From the NCBI RefSeq assembly GCF_001687335.1, contig NZ_MAGO01000011.1, positions 1-64,000 of the forward strand: 64,000 nt of DNA, read 5' to 3'. Source of the stretch: Dissulfuribacter thermophilus. GTDB taxonomy: Bacteria; Desulfobacterota; Dissulfuribacteria; Dissulfuribacterales; Dissulfuribacteraceae. A program made the position numbers and the translations under genes. The notes beneath the pieces are model-generated. The model did not search any database and was not told the origin of the DNA. It worked only from the letters and a program-made list of their open reading frames with translations. Positions 26,016 to 33,935 of this stretch are shown one piece after another (position 1 is the first letter of the stretch; each line of letters begins with the position of its first letter).

Positions 26016-26629
26016 TATGTCCCTCCGGTTCCAAAATTGGCTGAAAGAGTCCTTTCACACCTGGCTCTCACTATAGAGGCTATATTTTTTCTGCTAAAAT
26101 CGCCGGACCTAAGGAGATCCTTGGCAGCATTTATGAGTCCTGTCCGCAACTTTACATCTCGAGCGGCGTTGGCTGCCTCGAGAAGCCGTTGCCTCAACCG
26201 CTCTTCCTTTACGCCTTCGGCCTGTCCAAGAGGACCTAGTTCGGCAATCCTCTTGGTAAATTCGGTGATTATGTTGACAAACCTGGGGCCTTCTGCTGCG
26301 GATGCCCACTCAATGAGAAGGCGCTCCTGCCTGACCCCTATACGTCTCATGGCCTCATGGGCCAGAGAACCGCTTATTAGGGCATGATAATTTCCTGATT
26401 GGTAATGACATTCCCCTGGATGACAGCCTCCAACAAAAACTCCATCAGCACCGACTGCCAATGCCTCCAGAGGGAAAGAGGGATCAAGTCTCCCTGTGCA
26501 CATAATGCGAATGACTCTGAGATTGGGTGGATACTGGTACCGGCCGACTCCGGCTGAGTCCGCAGCAGTATAGCAACACCAATTGCACAGAAAACCGAGA
26601 ATTCTGGGTTCCTGTCTCTGTTTATTCAT
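26015..26629 (-). CDS. MvhD-type iron-sulfur subunit (FlpD/MvhD family)
   Basis: The 204-residue protein contains FLCNWCCYTAADSAGVGRYQ, then RVIRIMCTGRLDP and GADGVFVGGCHPGECHY, the conserved 2Fe-2S core of methyl-viologen hydrogenase delta subunits. In methanogens and sulfate reducers this subunit passes electrons between a hydrogenase or formate dehydrogenase and HdrA. It overlaps hdrA by 8 bases upstream and the formate dehydrogenase gene by one base downstream, so the three products most likely form one complex. The C-terminal 80 residues are helical and longer than the bare family core. Confidence 0.92.
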   Translation of the reverse strand: MNKQRQEPRILGFLCNWCCYTAADSAGVGRYQYPPNLRVIRIMCTGRLDPSFPLEALAVGADGVFVGGCHPGECHYQSGNYHALISGSLAHEAMRRIGVRQERLLIEWASAAEGPRFVNIITEFTKRIAELGPLGQAEGVKEERLRQRLLEAANAARDVKLRTGLINAAKDLLRSGDFSRKNIASIVRARCERTLSANFGTGGT

Positions 26630-29600
26630 TTTCTATCTCCTTTCCTGAGAAAGCGTGGATCTGCGCCATGATTCCATGGTAAGTGAAACGGCCCATTTCT
26701 ATGGCCAACACAGGACAACGAGCGGCACATATGCCGCAACCTTTACAGGATGCGGCAAGGGTTGAGGCCTTTCGTCTCTTTCCTTCCTTGTAGATGCGAA
26801 TCGCGTTGTACGGACAAAACTGCTCGCATGCGCCACAGCCGATACATTTTTCCTTGTCAACCATGGAAACAATTGGTTCTGGTTCCACCTTTCCCCTCGC
26901 CAGAGGCAGACAGGCCCTTGCAGCCGCTGCCTGCGCCTGGGCAATACTTTCATCGATGGAGCGTGGAGAGTGTGCAAGGCCACATACATAGACCCCATCC
27001 ACTGCCAGATCCACAGGCCTCAACTTCACATGGGCCTCGAGGAAGAACCCGTCTTCTGTCGTAGGTACCTTGAGTATTTTTGAGATGTCCTGTACATCTT
27101 CCGGCACAATTCCGGTTGAGAGGACCAATAGATCAGCCTTCCACTCGATTTCCCTATTAAGGAGAGAGTCCCAGACCAAGACAGCAAGCGGACTCTTTTC
27201 ATCTTTTTGCAGAGATGCCCTTGGCGGATTTTCCAGGCTATAACGCTGGAATATCACTCCCTTGCGCCTCGCCTCACGATAGTCATCCTCTATAAATCCA
27301 TAGGCCCTCATGTCTCTGTACAGAATGACTACTTGAATATCCGGGGCCAGCTTCTTTATCCGGAGGGCGTTTTTCAGTGCCTGACCGCAACAGACACGGC
27401 TACAGTATGAAAGGTCATTCCCCCTGGAACCCACACACTGTATCATTACTATGTGCTTCGTTCCCGGAAGTAAGGGACGACGTGAGGCGAGTCTTTCCTC
27501 CAGTTCAATTTGCGTAATGACTCTGGATGACTCACCATAGAAAAATTTTCCCTTGGGTATATAGGGTCGGCCCCCGGTGGCAAGGACTATGACGCCGTGA
27601 CTGATCTCCTCGGTCTTGGAACCGATTGAGATTGTGGAACGGAAATCCCCCACATAACCCGAGACTGAAGACAATACAGCCCCTGTACAGACCCTAATCT
27701 TAGGATGGGATTTGACCTTTTCTATGAGCATTGAAACCTCCTGTCTGGGGTCATTTCCCAGCCTGTCTGCTGTGAGAGCAAGGGCCCTGCCTCCAAGCCT
27801 GTGTTCCCGTTCCACTAGGGTGCAGTAATAGCCCTGTTCTGCTATGGTGAGGGCTGCCGTGAGACCAGCCACTCCGCCGCCGATTACCAAGGCGGATTTG
27901 ACCACCGGAAGTTCCTGCTCTGGTAGGGGAGCGAGATGTTGGGCCTTTGCCACGGCCATCCTAACGAGATCTTTTGCCTTTTCCGTGGCGGCTTGCGGTT
28001 CGTTCATGTGGACCCAGGAACACTGGTCTCTTATATTGGCCATCTCAAAAAGAGACCGGTTAAGCCCAGCGGCCCTCAGTGTCGCCTGAAAGAGAGGTTC
28101 GTGGGTTCTTGGGGTACATGCCGCCACTACTACCCTATTGAGATTGTATTCTCTTATTATTTCGGTAATGTGTCGTTGGGTATCCTGGGAACAGGTGTAC
28201 AGATTGTCAGTGGCATACACTACTCCGGGAAGTGTACGGGCGTATTCCTGGACTTTCTTGACATCTACCACGCCTCCTATATTGATCCCACAGCTACACA
28301 CAAACACCCCTATCCGCGGTTCTTCATTGGAAACGTCGCGTTCTTCAGGATAGGTGATTGATAGTGTCTCTGTATCCCTAGCTTCCTTGAGCAGACCTGC
28401 ACAGAGTGAGGCGGCTCCGCTCGCCTGGGTTACACTGTCGGGTATGTCTTTCGGGCCCTGGAATGCCCCTGCTACGAATACACCCTCTCTATCGGAGCTG
28501 AGTGGCGACCAGATACCTGTGTAGGCAAAATTGTAGGAATTGAGAGATATTCCTGTGGATTCTGAGAGTTTTTCAGCATCCTCGACAGCCTCCAGTCCAT
28601 TAGTCAGGACAACCATGTCGTAGAATTCATGAAAATTCCTTCCATTTTCTGCCACATAGGTGAGCAGAAGCTGTCCATCTATTTGTTCAACCCTCGCAGG
28701 ACGGGCATAGACAATCCTCAGGTCGTGTTCTCTGATGGCACGCTCTCTAGCTGCATCAAACCCCTTACCGTGGGTACGTACATCCATATAAAAGAGGGTG
28801 ATTTGCACATCTGGGTCATGTTCCTTGGCCATGGTCGCCTCTTTTATGGCGTACATACAGCATACAGAGGAACAGTAATTGTTGCCGCAACGTTCATCTC
28901 GAGAACCGATACACTGGAGAAACGCAATACGTTTTGGATGCCGTCCGTCTGAAATTCGAACGATCTCTCCATTGGTGGGGCCACTTGCGCACATTAGACG
29001 CTCGAATTCAAAGGCAGTCAAAACATCTTCATAGAGACCCCAGCCGAATTTTTCTAAGAACTCTTCCTTTATGCGGCCAAAGCCAGGAGCGACAATAGCA
29101 GCTCCCACATTGAGTTCTCGTATCCCTTCGGATTGATCAAAGTCTATTGCCTTTTTCTGGCATAGAGAGGCACATAGCCCACAGGAGTCATAATTGACGC
29201 GTAAACAGGCCTTTGCATCTATATAGTAACTTGTTGGTACTGCCTGGGGATAATCTATGTGCGCGCAGCGGGCCAGTTCCAAACGTTCATTGTATTGGTC
29301 TGCTATGATTCTAGGACAGTAAAGTGAACACTGCCCGCATCCGGTACAGGCGGTTTCGTCTATGAATCTCGGCTTTACAAGTACCTTTGCAGTAAAAGAA
29401 CCTGGTTTGCCATTTAGGGAAATAAGTTCGGCATTCGTGATGATTTCAATGTTTGGATTTCGTCCTGCCTCCACCAGTTTTGGCGCCAGGATACAAAGGG
29501 AACAGTCGTTGGTGGGGAACGTCTTATCGAGTCTTGCCATGGCACCCCCTATGGATGCCGTTTTTTCGAGAAGATAGACCTTGTACCCCAATTCTGTAAG

Positions 29601-29690
29601 GTCAAGGGATGCCTGCACCCCTGCAACACCGCCTCCAATAACCAGGACGCTCCCGGTTACAGGAGTATTAGAACTATTATTGCATTTCAT
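26622..29690 (-). CDS. hdrA: HdrA-like flavoprotein with duplicated FAD module
   Basis: The 1022-residue protein has a first FAD module (VLVIGGGVAGVQASLDL at the N-terminus, NDCSLCILAPKLVE, then CTGCGQCSLYCP and CGLCASLCQ clusters), a second one (ALVIGGGVAGLTAALTI at about 605) and a C-terminal ferredoxin part with CIGCGACEQFCP and CKGCGICAARCP. HdrA is the flavin-based electron-bifurcating subunit of heterodisulfide reductase complexes. No hdrB or hdrC is next to it; instead MvhD-type and formate dehydrogenase genes follow. I chose ATG at 29690 because GGGAGGTG precedes it; an earlier ATG at 29723 has no such site. Direction and partners of bifurcation are inferred. Confidence 0.93.
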   Translation of the reverse strand: MKCNNSSNTPVTGSVLVIGGGVAGVQASLDLTELGYKVYLLEKTASIGGAMARLDKTFPTNDCSLCILAPKLVEAGRNPNIEIITNAELISLNGKPGSFTAKVLVKPRFIDETACTGCGQCSLYCPRIIADQYNERLELARCAHIDYPQAVPTSYYIDAKACLRVNYDSCGLCASLCQKKAIDFDQSEGIRELNVGAAIVAPGFGRIKEEFLEKFGWGLYEDVLTAFEFERLMCASGPTNGEIVRISDGRHPKRIAFLQCIGSRDERCGNNYCSSVCCMYAIKEATMAKEHDPDVQITLFYMDVRTHGKGFDAARERAIREHDLRIVYARPARVEQIDGQLLLTYVAENGRNFHEFYDMVVLTNGLEAVEDAEKLSESTGISLNSYNFAYTGIWSPLSSDREGVFVAGAFQGPKDIPDSVTQASGAASLCAGLLKEARDTETLSITYPEERDVSNEEPRIGVFVCSCGINIGGVVDVKKVQEYARTLPGVVYATDNLYTCSQDTQRHITEIIREYNLNRVVVAACTPRTHEPLFQATLRAAGLNRSLFEMANIRDQCSWVHMNEPQAATEKAKDLVRMAVAKAQHLAPLPEQELPVVKSALVIGGGVAGLTAALTIAEQGYYCTLVEREHRLGGRALALTADRLGNDPRQEVSMLIEKVKSHPKIRVCTGAVLSSVSGYVGDFRSTISIGSKTEEISHGVIVLATGGRPYIPKGKFFYGESSRVITQIELEERLASRRPLLPGTKHIVMIQCVGSRGNDLSYCSRVCCGQALKNALRIKKLAPDIQVVILYRDMRAYGFIEDDYREARRKGVIFQRYSLENPPRASLQKDEKSPLAVLVWDSLLNREIEWKADLLVLSTGIVPEDVQDISKILKVPTTEDGFFLEAHVKLRPVDLAVDGVYVCGLAHSPRSIDESIAQAQAAAARACLPLARGKVEPEPIVSMVDKEKCIGCGACEQFCPYNAIRIYKEGKRRKASTLAASCKGCGICAARCPVLAIEMGRFTYHGIMAQIHAFSGKEIENE

Positions 29691-30274
29691 ATGACACCTC
29701 CCATGGATGCAGAAGACCTGCATCTGTTAGCATGGCGATTCAACCGGCCTCGCCACGCCTGAGAGGTTTTATGTCAGGATTTGATTACAGGTGGGAAAAC
29801 GTGGAAGGACGGCTGAAAACGCCAATAGGTTGTATAGTGGTCTGAACCAGACCTGTTGAATTTTGAGCTAAGGCTCATTCAACAGGCTGATAATACTTAT
29901 AAACCATCTGTCTTTACTCCTTTTAAGGGATTACAGCGACTATAAGATTTCGCTTTTTATAGAAAGAGGAACGTATCATAAAATGATATACTGTCAACTT
30001 TCTTTTAACTCCGCATAACTGCTGCCTCAAAGTCAGACATTTCACAATTTATTAAAAGACGGCGTGAGCTTAAATCTAGATGAGAGCTAACTTTCTGATA
30101 TTACAATTGAACATGATGCAACGTCATTTAGGAACCAGTACTATCGTTAAAAAACAGCTTTTAAAAATGGAGTCAATCTATAGTTAGTTAGACTGTATTT
30201 AACCCTTTAAAATTAGAGAAAAACAAGGCATACTACCCTATCATTGGAAATTAAAACTTAGGGAGGAAAATATT
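29691..30274. promoter_or_regulatory. Divergent intergenic region with a long hairpin
   Basis: This stretch separates hdrA (minus) from the nitroreductase gene (plus) and must hold both promoters. At 29852-29886 CCTGTTGAA pairs with TTCAACAGG, and inside it TGAGC pairs with GCTCA around TAAG, leaving a 3-base bulge. No T run follows on either strand, so an operator or 5' leader structure is more likely than a terminator. GGGAGG at 30261-30266 is the nitroreductase ribosome site. Nothing else is recognisable. Confidence 0.55.
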
Positions 30275-30937
30275 ATGGACGCTATCACTTGTATCAAGAC
30301 CAGACAGAGCATAAGAGCTTATCTTCCTGATCCAGTACCCGAAGAGCTGTTGAGAGAGGTGGTCGAGATAGCCTCATGGAGTCCTTCATATAAGAATACC
30401 CAGCCCTGGGAGGTTATGATCATCTCAGGAGAGAAAAAACAGGCCCTGAGCAAGATGCTCGTAGATCTCTTGGAAAAAGGGGCACCGCCCACCCCCGATA
30501 TACCTGAGCCCACAGTATGGCCCGAAACCCAACAGGCCAGGATAAATCACCTCTATTCCCAGAGGGCCAAGGCAACTGGAATAAATCTGGCAGACCCAGA
30601 AGTGATAAAAAAGGCGAAAAAGGCAAATTTTAATTTCTACGGGGCACCCCACGCGATTTATCTATATCAAGACAAGGACCTTCCTCTTTGGTCACTGTTT
30701 GATATAGGACTCTTTGCCCAGAACCTCATGCTTGCTGCACATGCTAAGGGACTCGGCACAGTACCCCAGGCCTTCACAACTGATTATGCAAAGGAAACAA
30801 AGGAATTCTTAGGTATCCCTGAGTCCAAACGCCTGGTTCTGGGCCTTTCAATAGGATACCCCAACATGGAGGCACCACATAATCAATTGAGGACAGACAG
30901 GGTACCAGTTGAGGAAATCCTTACGTTTGTGGCTTAA
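30275..30937 (+). CDS. Nitroreductase-family FMN oxidoreductase
   Basis: The 220-residue protein starts MDAITCIKTRQSIRAYLPDPVP and has SWSPSYKNTQPWEVMIISG, the FMN-phosphate site of nitroreductases, and later GLFAQNLMLAAHAKGLGT, the typical second FMN contact. Such proteins reduce nitro groups, quinones or flavins with NAD(P)H; the true substrate is unknown. A strong GGGAGG site precedes the ATG. Its 3' end overlaps the convergent methyltransferase gene by 17 bases. Confidence 0.93.
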   Translation: MDAITCIKTRQSIRAYLPDPVPEELLREVVEIASWSPSYKNTQPWEVMIISGEKKQALSKMLVDLLEKGAPPTPDIPEPTVWPETQQARINHLYSQRAKATGINLADPEVIKKAKKANFNFYGAPHAIYLYQDKDLPLWSLFDIGLFAQNLMLAAHAKGLGTVPQAFTTDYAKETKEFLGIPESKRLVLGLSIGYPNMEAPHNQLRTDRVPVEEILTFVA

Positions 30938-31526
30938 AGCCGTTTTTCTCCCACCTATATACCCTCATAGGTGGGATATTCAGGATTTCCATTGATTTTT
31001 TGCATGGTCCAAGTACGGGATTGCACAGGTGAGACACCTTGCTGCTGAACTGGTAGGCCACAAACCTACCACCATGGGCAAGGCACCTGGCAATCTCTTG
31101 GATTATGCGCTTTCCAAGCTCTTCTGGCATTGTGGAAAATGGGATACCAGATATGATTGCATCAGGGTTTGGCAGGTTGTATTGGGCCAAAATCTTCCCG
31201 AGATCCGCTGCACTCCCCAAGTGCGCAATCAATCTTGGATCATCAATTGTCTTAACAAAACTATGAAACTGTGGATTGATCTCAATACTAAGGAGTTTTG
31301 CATCTCTAGGCAAACACGAAAGGATTGCCTTGGTAGTACCTCCTGTTCCTGAACCAAGCTCCACCACAGTCTTACAAGTGCGCACCTCTGCCATATCAAG
31401 TACGCGTCTTTCCAAATATGGTGAACTCGGGATAACTGACCCTATCTGCAAAGGGTGTTTTAAAAATTGCTGAAAGAATATTATCTTTTCGTCTTTTTTA
31501 CCAGCTAGACGTAGTCCGTTGGCCAT
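30921..31526 (-). CDS. SAM-dependent methyltransferase, phospholipid N-methyltransferase/KsgA-like
   Basis: The 201-residue protein carries the SAM-binding motif I VVELGSGTGGTTKAIL and the acidic end of strand 2 LLSIEINPQF. The opening FFQQFLKHPLQIGSVIPSSPYLER and the motif ISGIPFSTMPEE are typical of the group annotated as phospholipid N-methyltransferases (COG3963-like) and of rRNA adenine methyltransferases. The first is more likely from the N-terminus. The C-terminal tail is only moderately basic. Convergent with the nitroreductase gene. Confidence 0.85.
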   Translation of the reverse strand: MANGLRLAGKKDEKIIFFQQFLKHPLQIGSVIPSSPYLERRVLDMAEVRTCKTVVELGSGTGGTTKAILSCLPRDAKLLSIEINPQFHSFVKTIDDPRLIAHLGSAADLGKILAQYNLPNPDAIISGIPFSTMPEELGKRIIQEIARCLAHGGRFVAYQFSSKVSHLCNPVLGPCKKSMEILNIPPMRVYRWEKNGFKPQT

Positions 31527-31930
31527 AATATCTCTATTCCCTCCATTTTTTGGGACGTATTCTGATCCAGATTATTTAACGCAATCCTTTTCACTTCTCA
31601 ATGCCTTTATTGAAACTGTAGACTAGCCAATTAAAAAACTCACCTTTTATTGAGAAACAACCAATTTCATGGCAAAAGGCCAATCTGTAAGTGTTGAGTT
31701 TTGAGTTTTAAGTGTTAAGTTCAAGGAAAAAGCCTTTTATATCCCTATTCCTTCAACTTAAAACTCAAAACTCAACACTCAAAACTTCTTATTTGAGAGC
31801 ATTGTTATTGAATATGGAGATATACAGAAAACAACGGTGTCAGGAGTGGGTAAAGGTCAGCCTAGAGGTAGAGGGCTAGCGGGGCAATTTTGGTAATAAG
31901 CTTTTTCCAAACACAAAGGGGGCTCGGTTT
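31527..31930. other. Intergenic region upstream of glycogen synthase
   Basis: No gene seen. It contains the long inverted heptad repeat at 31690-31779. The last 60 bases lead into the glycogen synthase gene without a clear GGAGG site (AAAGGGGGCTCGG is near). Confidence 0.6.
31690..31779. repeat. Inverted heptad repeat forming a 23-bp stem
   Basis: The left arm (31690-31712, AGTGTTGAGTTTTGAGTTTT...) is exactly complementary to the right arm (31757-31779). The loop contains a second near-complement, AAGTTCAAGGAA against TTCCTTCAACTT, with one mismatch. Both arms have a 7-base period (AACTCAA). The right arm plus flanks is a copy of a unit also seen near 17238 and 50893. Confidence 0.85.
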
Positions 31931-33511
31931 ATGCGGGACAATATTTGCAAAGTATGGATGGTGACCAGAGAATATGAAGGCCTTGCAGGTGTAGGCGGTA
32001 TAAAGGATGTATGCCGCTACCTTTCCGAGGCCTTACATAACAAGGGGGTAAAAGTCAAGGTATTCTTACCACGATACGGCTTTATCAACCCAGAAGACCA
32101 TGGATTCAAAAATATCGGGCCCTCACTCATTGTGGATATGAACTACGCCTCAGAGGAAAGGAGAGAACAGGTCTCATTCTGGAAAAATTGCCTCTATGGA
32201 GTGGATATCGTCATGGTGGAGAGCCAGCGTTTTTCAGAAAAGTTTGGTGTCTATACCTATACTGAGTATGAAGAACGGCTCGATCCAGGAAAGAAAAAGG
32301 GAGAGGGTCACTTTGACTACTTTGCCACCAATGTCCTCTTGGAAAAGGCTGTCCTTGCCTATGCGGCTCACTCAGGCCAAACACCTGACTGTATCCATTG
32401 CCACGATGGTCATACTGCCCTGATACCACCCCTTATGAGGGAACTCGAAGGCTATAGGTACTTTTTTAAGAATACCGGAGCACTCGTAACCATACACAAC
32501 GCAGGTATAGGATATCACCAAGACGTGCTCGATTTGCCATTTGCAAAGGCTATCACTGGTCTTCCATGGAAGGTAATCTATAGCTCCCTTTTGAACGGAT
32601 CTTTTGATCCTTTTTTGGCGTGTTCTCCCTATTCGTGCATGAATACTGTTAGCGAAAACTATGCAAAGGAACTCCAAGAAACAGACCTCGATGCCCTAAC
32701 CGGCTGGCTAGGCCACGCCCTAAAGGAAAGGGGCATCGTCCTAAAAGGTATAACCAATGGTATAGACCCGAGTGCCTATGATCCCAAAAGGCCCGAAGAA
32801 CTAGGGCTCCCCAAGGCCTTTGACCCAATGACAGGAGACCTCGATGGAAAAAGAGAAGCAAGATCACTTCTCTATTCTTTGATTCGAGAGAAGAAGGCCG
32901 ATGGGATACAGATCATTGGTGAGTTAGCCACTGATTTTAAAAGGCCCCTTCTCACTTCCATTGGAAGGCTTACTCAACAAAAAGGCATTGATCAACTATG
33001 CGATGCATTGACAATATTGGCCACAAAAGAGCCTGAATTTCAATGTGTAATACTGGGGACTGGGGAGCACCACATCGAAGAAAGACTAAAGGCCATGGCT
33101 CAAGTTTCAAACCTCAAGGGTAAATTGTGCGTCCTCCTTGGCTATAGCGATAAAATCGGAAACCTCGTTTATGCATCAGGAGACTTCTTTTTAATCCCTT
33201 CCCTGTATGAACCTTGCGGGCTCACGGACTTCATAGCCCAGCTCCTTGGAAACATCCCTATTGTCAGGAAAACAGGGGGGCTAGTGAAGGTAAGAGACTG
33301 TTTTAATGGCTTTTCGTATGAAGAACACACCCCTCATGCCCTATGCAATACCATCATAAAGGCAATATCCTTTTTTAAAAGCCGGCCTGACATGCTCCAA
33401 GAGATTCGACAAAACGCCATTTTTGAAATATATGAAAACTACACTTGGGATAAGGTAGCAGACAAATATCTCGAACTTTATAAGGAGTCGCTCAGGTTTA
33501 AGCTTTTCTAA
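31931..33511 (+). CDS. glgA: Glycogen/starch synthase-like glycosyltransferase (GT5)
   Basis: The 526-residue protein has the GT-B fold of ADP- or UDP-glucose glycogen synthases: the N-terminal VTREYEGLAGVGGIKDVCRYL (the usual KxGGL loop is here GVGGI), HCHDGHTALIPPLM, VSENYAKEL, ITNGIDPSAYDP, and the nucleotide-sugar site SIGRLTQQKGID and PSLYEPCGL. The altered KxGGL loop (AGVGGIKDV) is known in some eukaryotic-type and bacterial relatives, so donor and acceptor may differ from classical GlgA. Monocistronic by position. Confidence 0.85.
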   Translation: MRDNICKVWMVTREYEGLAGVGGIKDVCRYLSEALHNKGVKVKVFLPRYGFINPEDHGFKNIGPSLIVDMNYASEERREQVSFWKNCLYGVDIVMVESQRFSEKFGVYTYTEYEERLDPGKKKGEGHFDYFATNVLLEKAVLAYAAHSGQTPDCIHCHDGHTALIPPLMRELEGYRYFFKNTGALVTIHNAGIGYHQDVLDLPFAKAITGLPWKVIYSSLLNGSFDPFLACSPYSCMNTVSENYAKELQETDLDALTGWLGHALKERGIVLKGITNGIDPSAYDPKRPEELGLPKAFDPMTGDLDGKREARSLLYSLIREKKADGIQIIGELATDFKRPLLTSIGRLTQQKGIDQLCDALTILATKEPEFQCVILGTGEHHIEERLKAMAQVSNLKGKLCVLLGYSDKIGNLVYASGDFFLIPSLYEPCGLTDFIAQLLGNIPIVRKTGGLVKVRDCFNGFSYEEHTPHALCNTIIKAISFFKSRPDMLQEIRQNAIFEIYENYTWDKVADKYLELYKESLRFKLF

Positions 33512-33598
33512 GCCTGTTCATTTTTTGGGGTATTGAATTTTTGAATGCTAAAGCTTATTTTAAGCTTCGAATCCAATTGATAAGGAAGGTAAAATACA

Positions 33599-33799
33599 AT
33601 GGAATTTACAATAAAAGTAAGCGGAATGAGCTGTGAGCACTGCGTAGCCAGGGTAAAGAAGGCAATATTGGAAATAAATGGCGTCAGTAGCTGCGAAGTA
33701 GACCTAAAAACAGGCACTGTAAAGGTAGAGGCAAGCGCTGAAGGCCTGGAAGAAAAGGTAAAAGAGGCTGTTAGAGAAGCAGGCTATTCAATAACATAA
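33599..33799 (+). CDS. copZ: CopZ-like heavy-metal-binding chaperone
   Basis: This 66-residue protein is one HMA domain with the metal site GMSCEHC (residues 9-15) and the usual beta-alpha-beta-beta-alpha-beta length. It would carry Cu(I) to the ATPase encoded 136 bases downstream. A weak AAGG site precedes the ATG. Metal specificity is inferred from the neighbouring CPC-type ATPase. Confidence 0.92.
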   Translation: MEFTIKVSGMSCEHCVARVKKAILEINGVSSCEVDLKTGTVKVEASAEGLEEKVKEAVREAGYSIT

Positions 33800-33935
33800 T
33801 ATCAAAACTCTGATAGATACCGTATTTTCGTATAAACTACAGGATATAAGCGGCCTCCTTTGAACATTTCCAATAGCCGTGGTCTGTTAGTCCGTATTAT
33901 GGCTTTTTGGCTATTACTACAGTGATTTTTTACAA

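Noticed and set aside
26750-29577. Several plus-strand open frames opposite hdrA and mvhD
   Set aside because: They are antisense shadows of strongly coding minus-strand genes.
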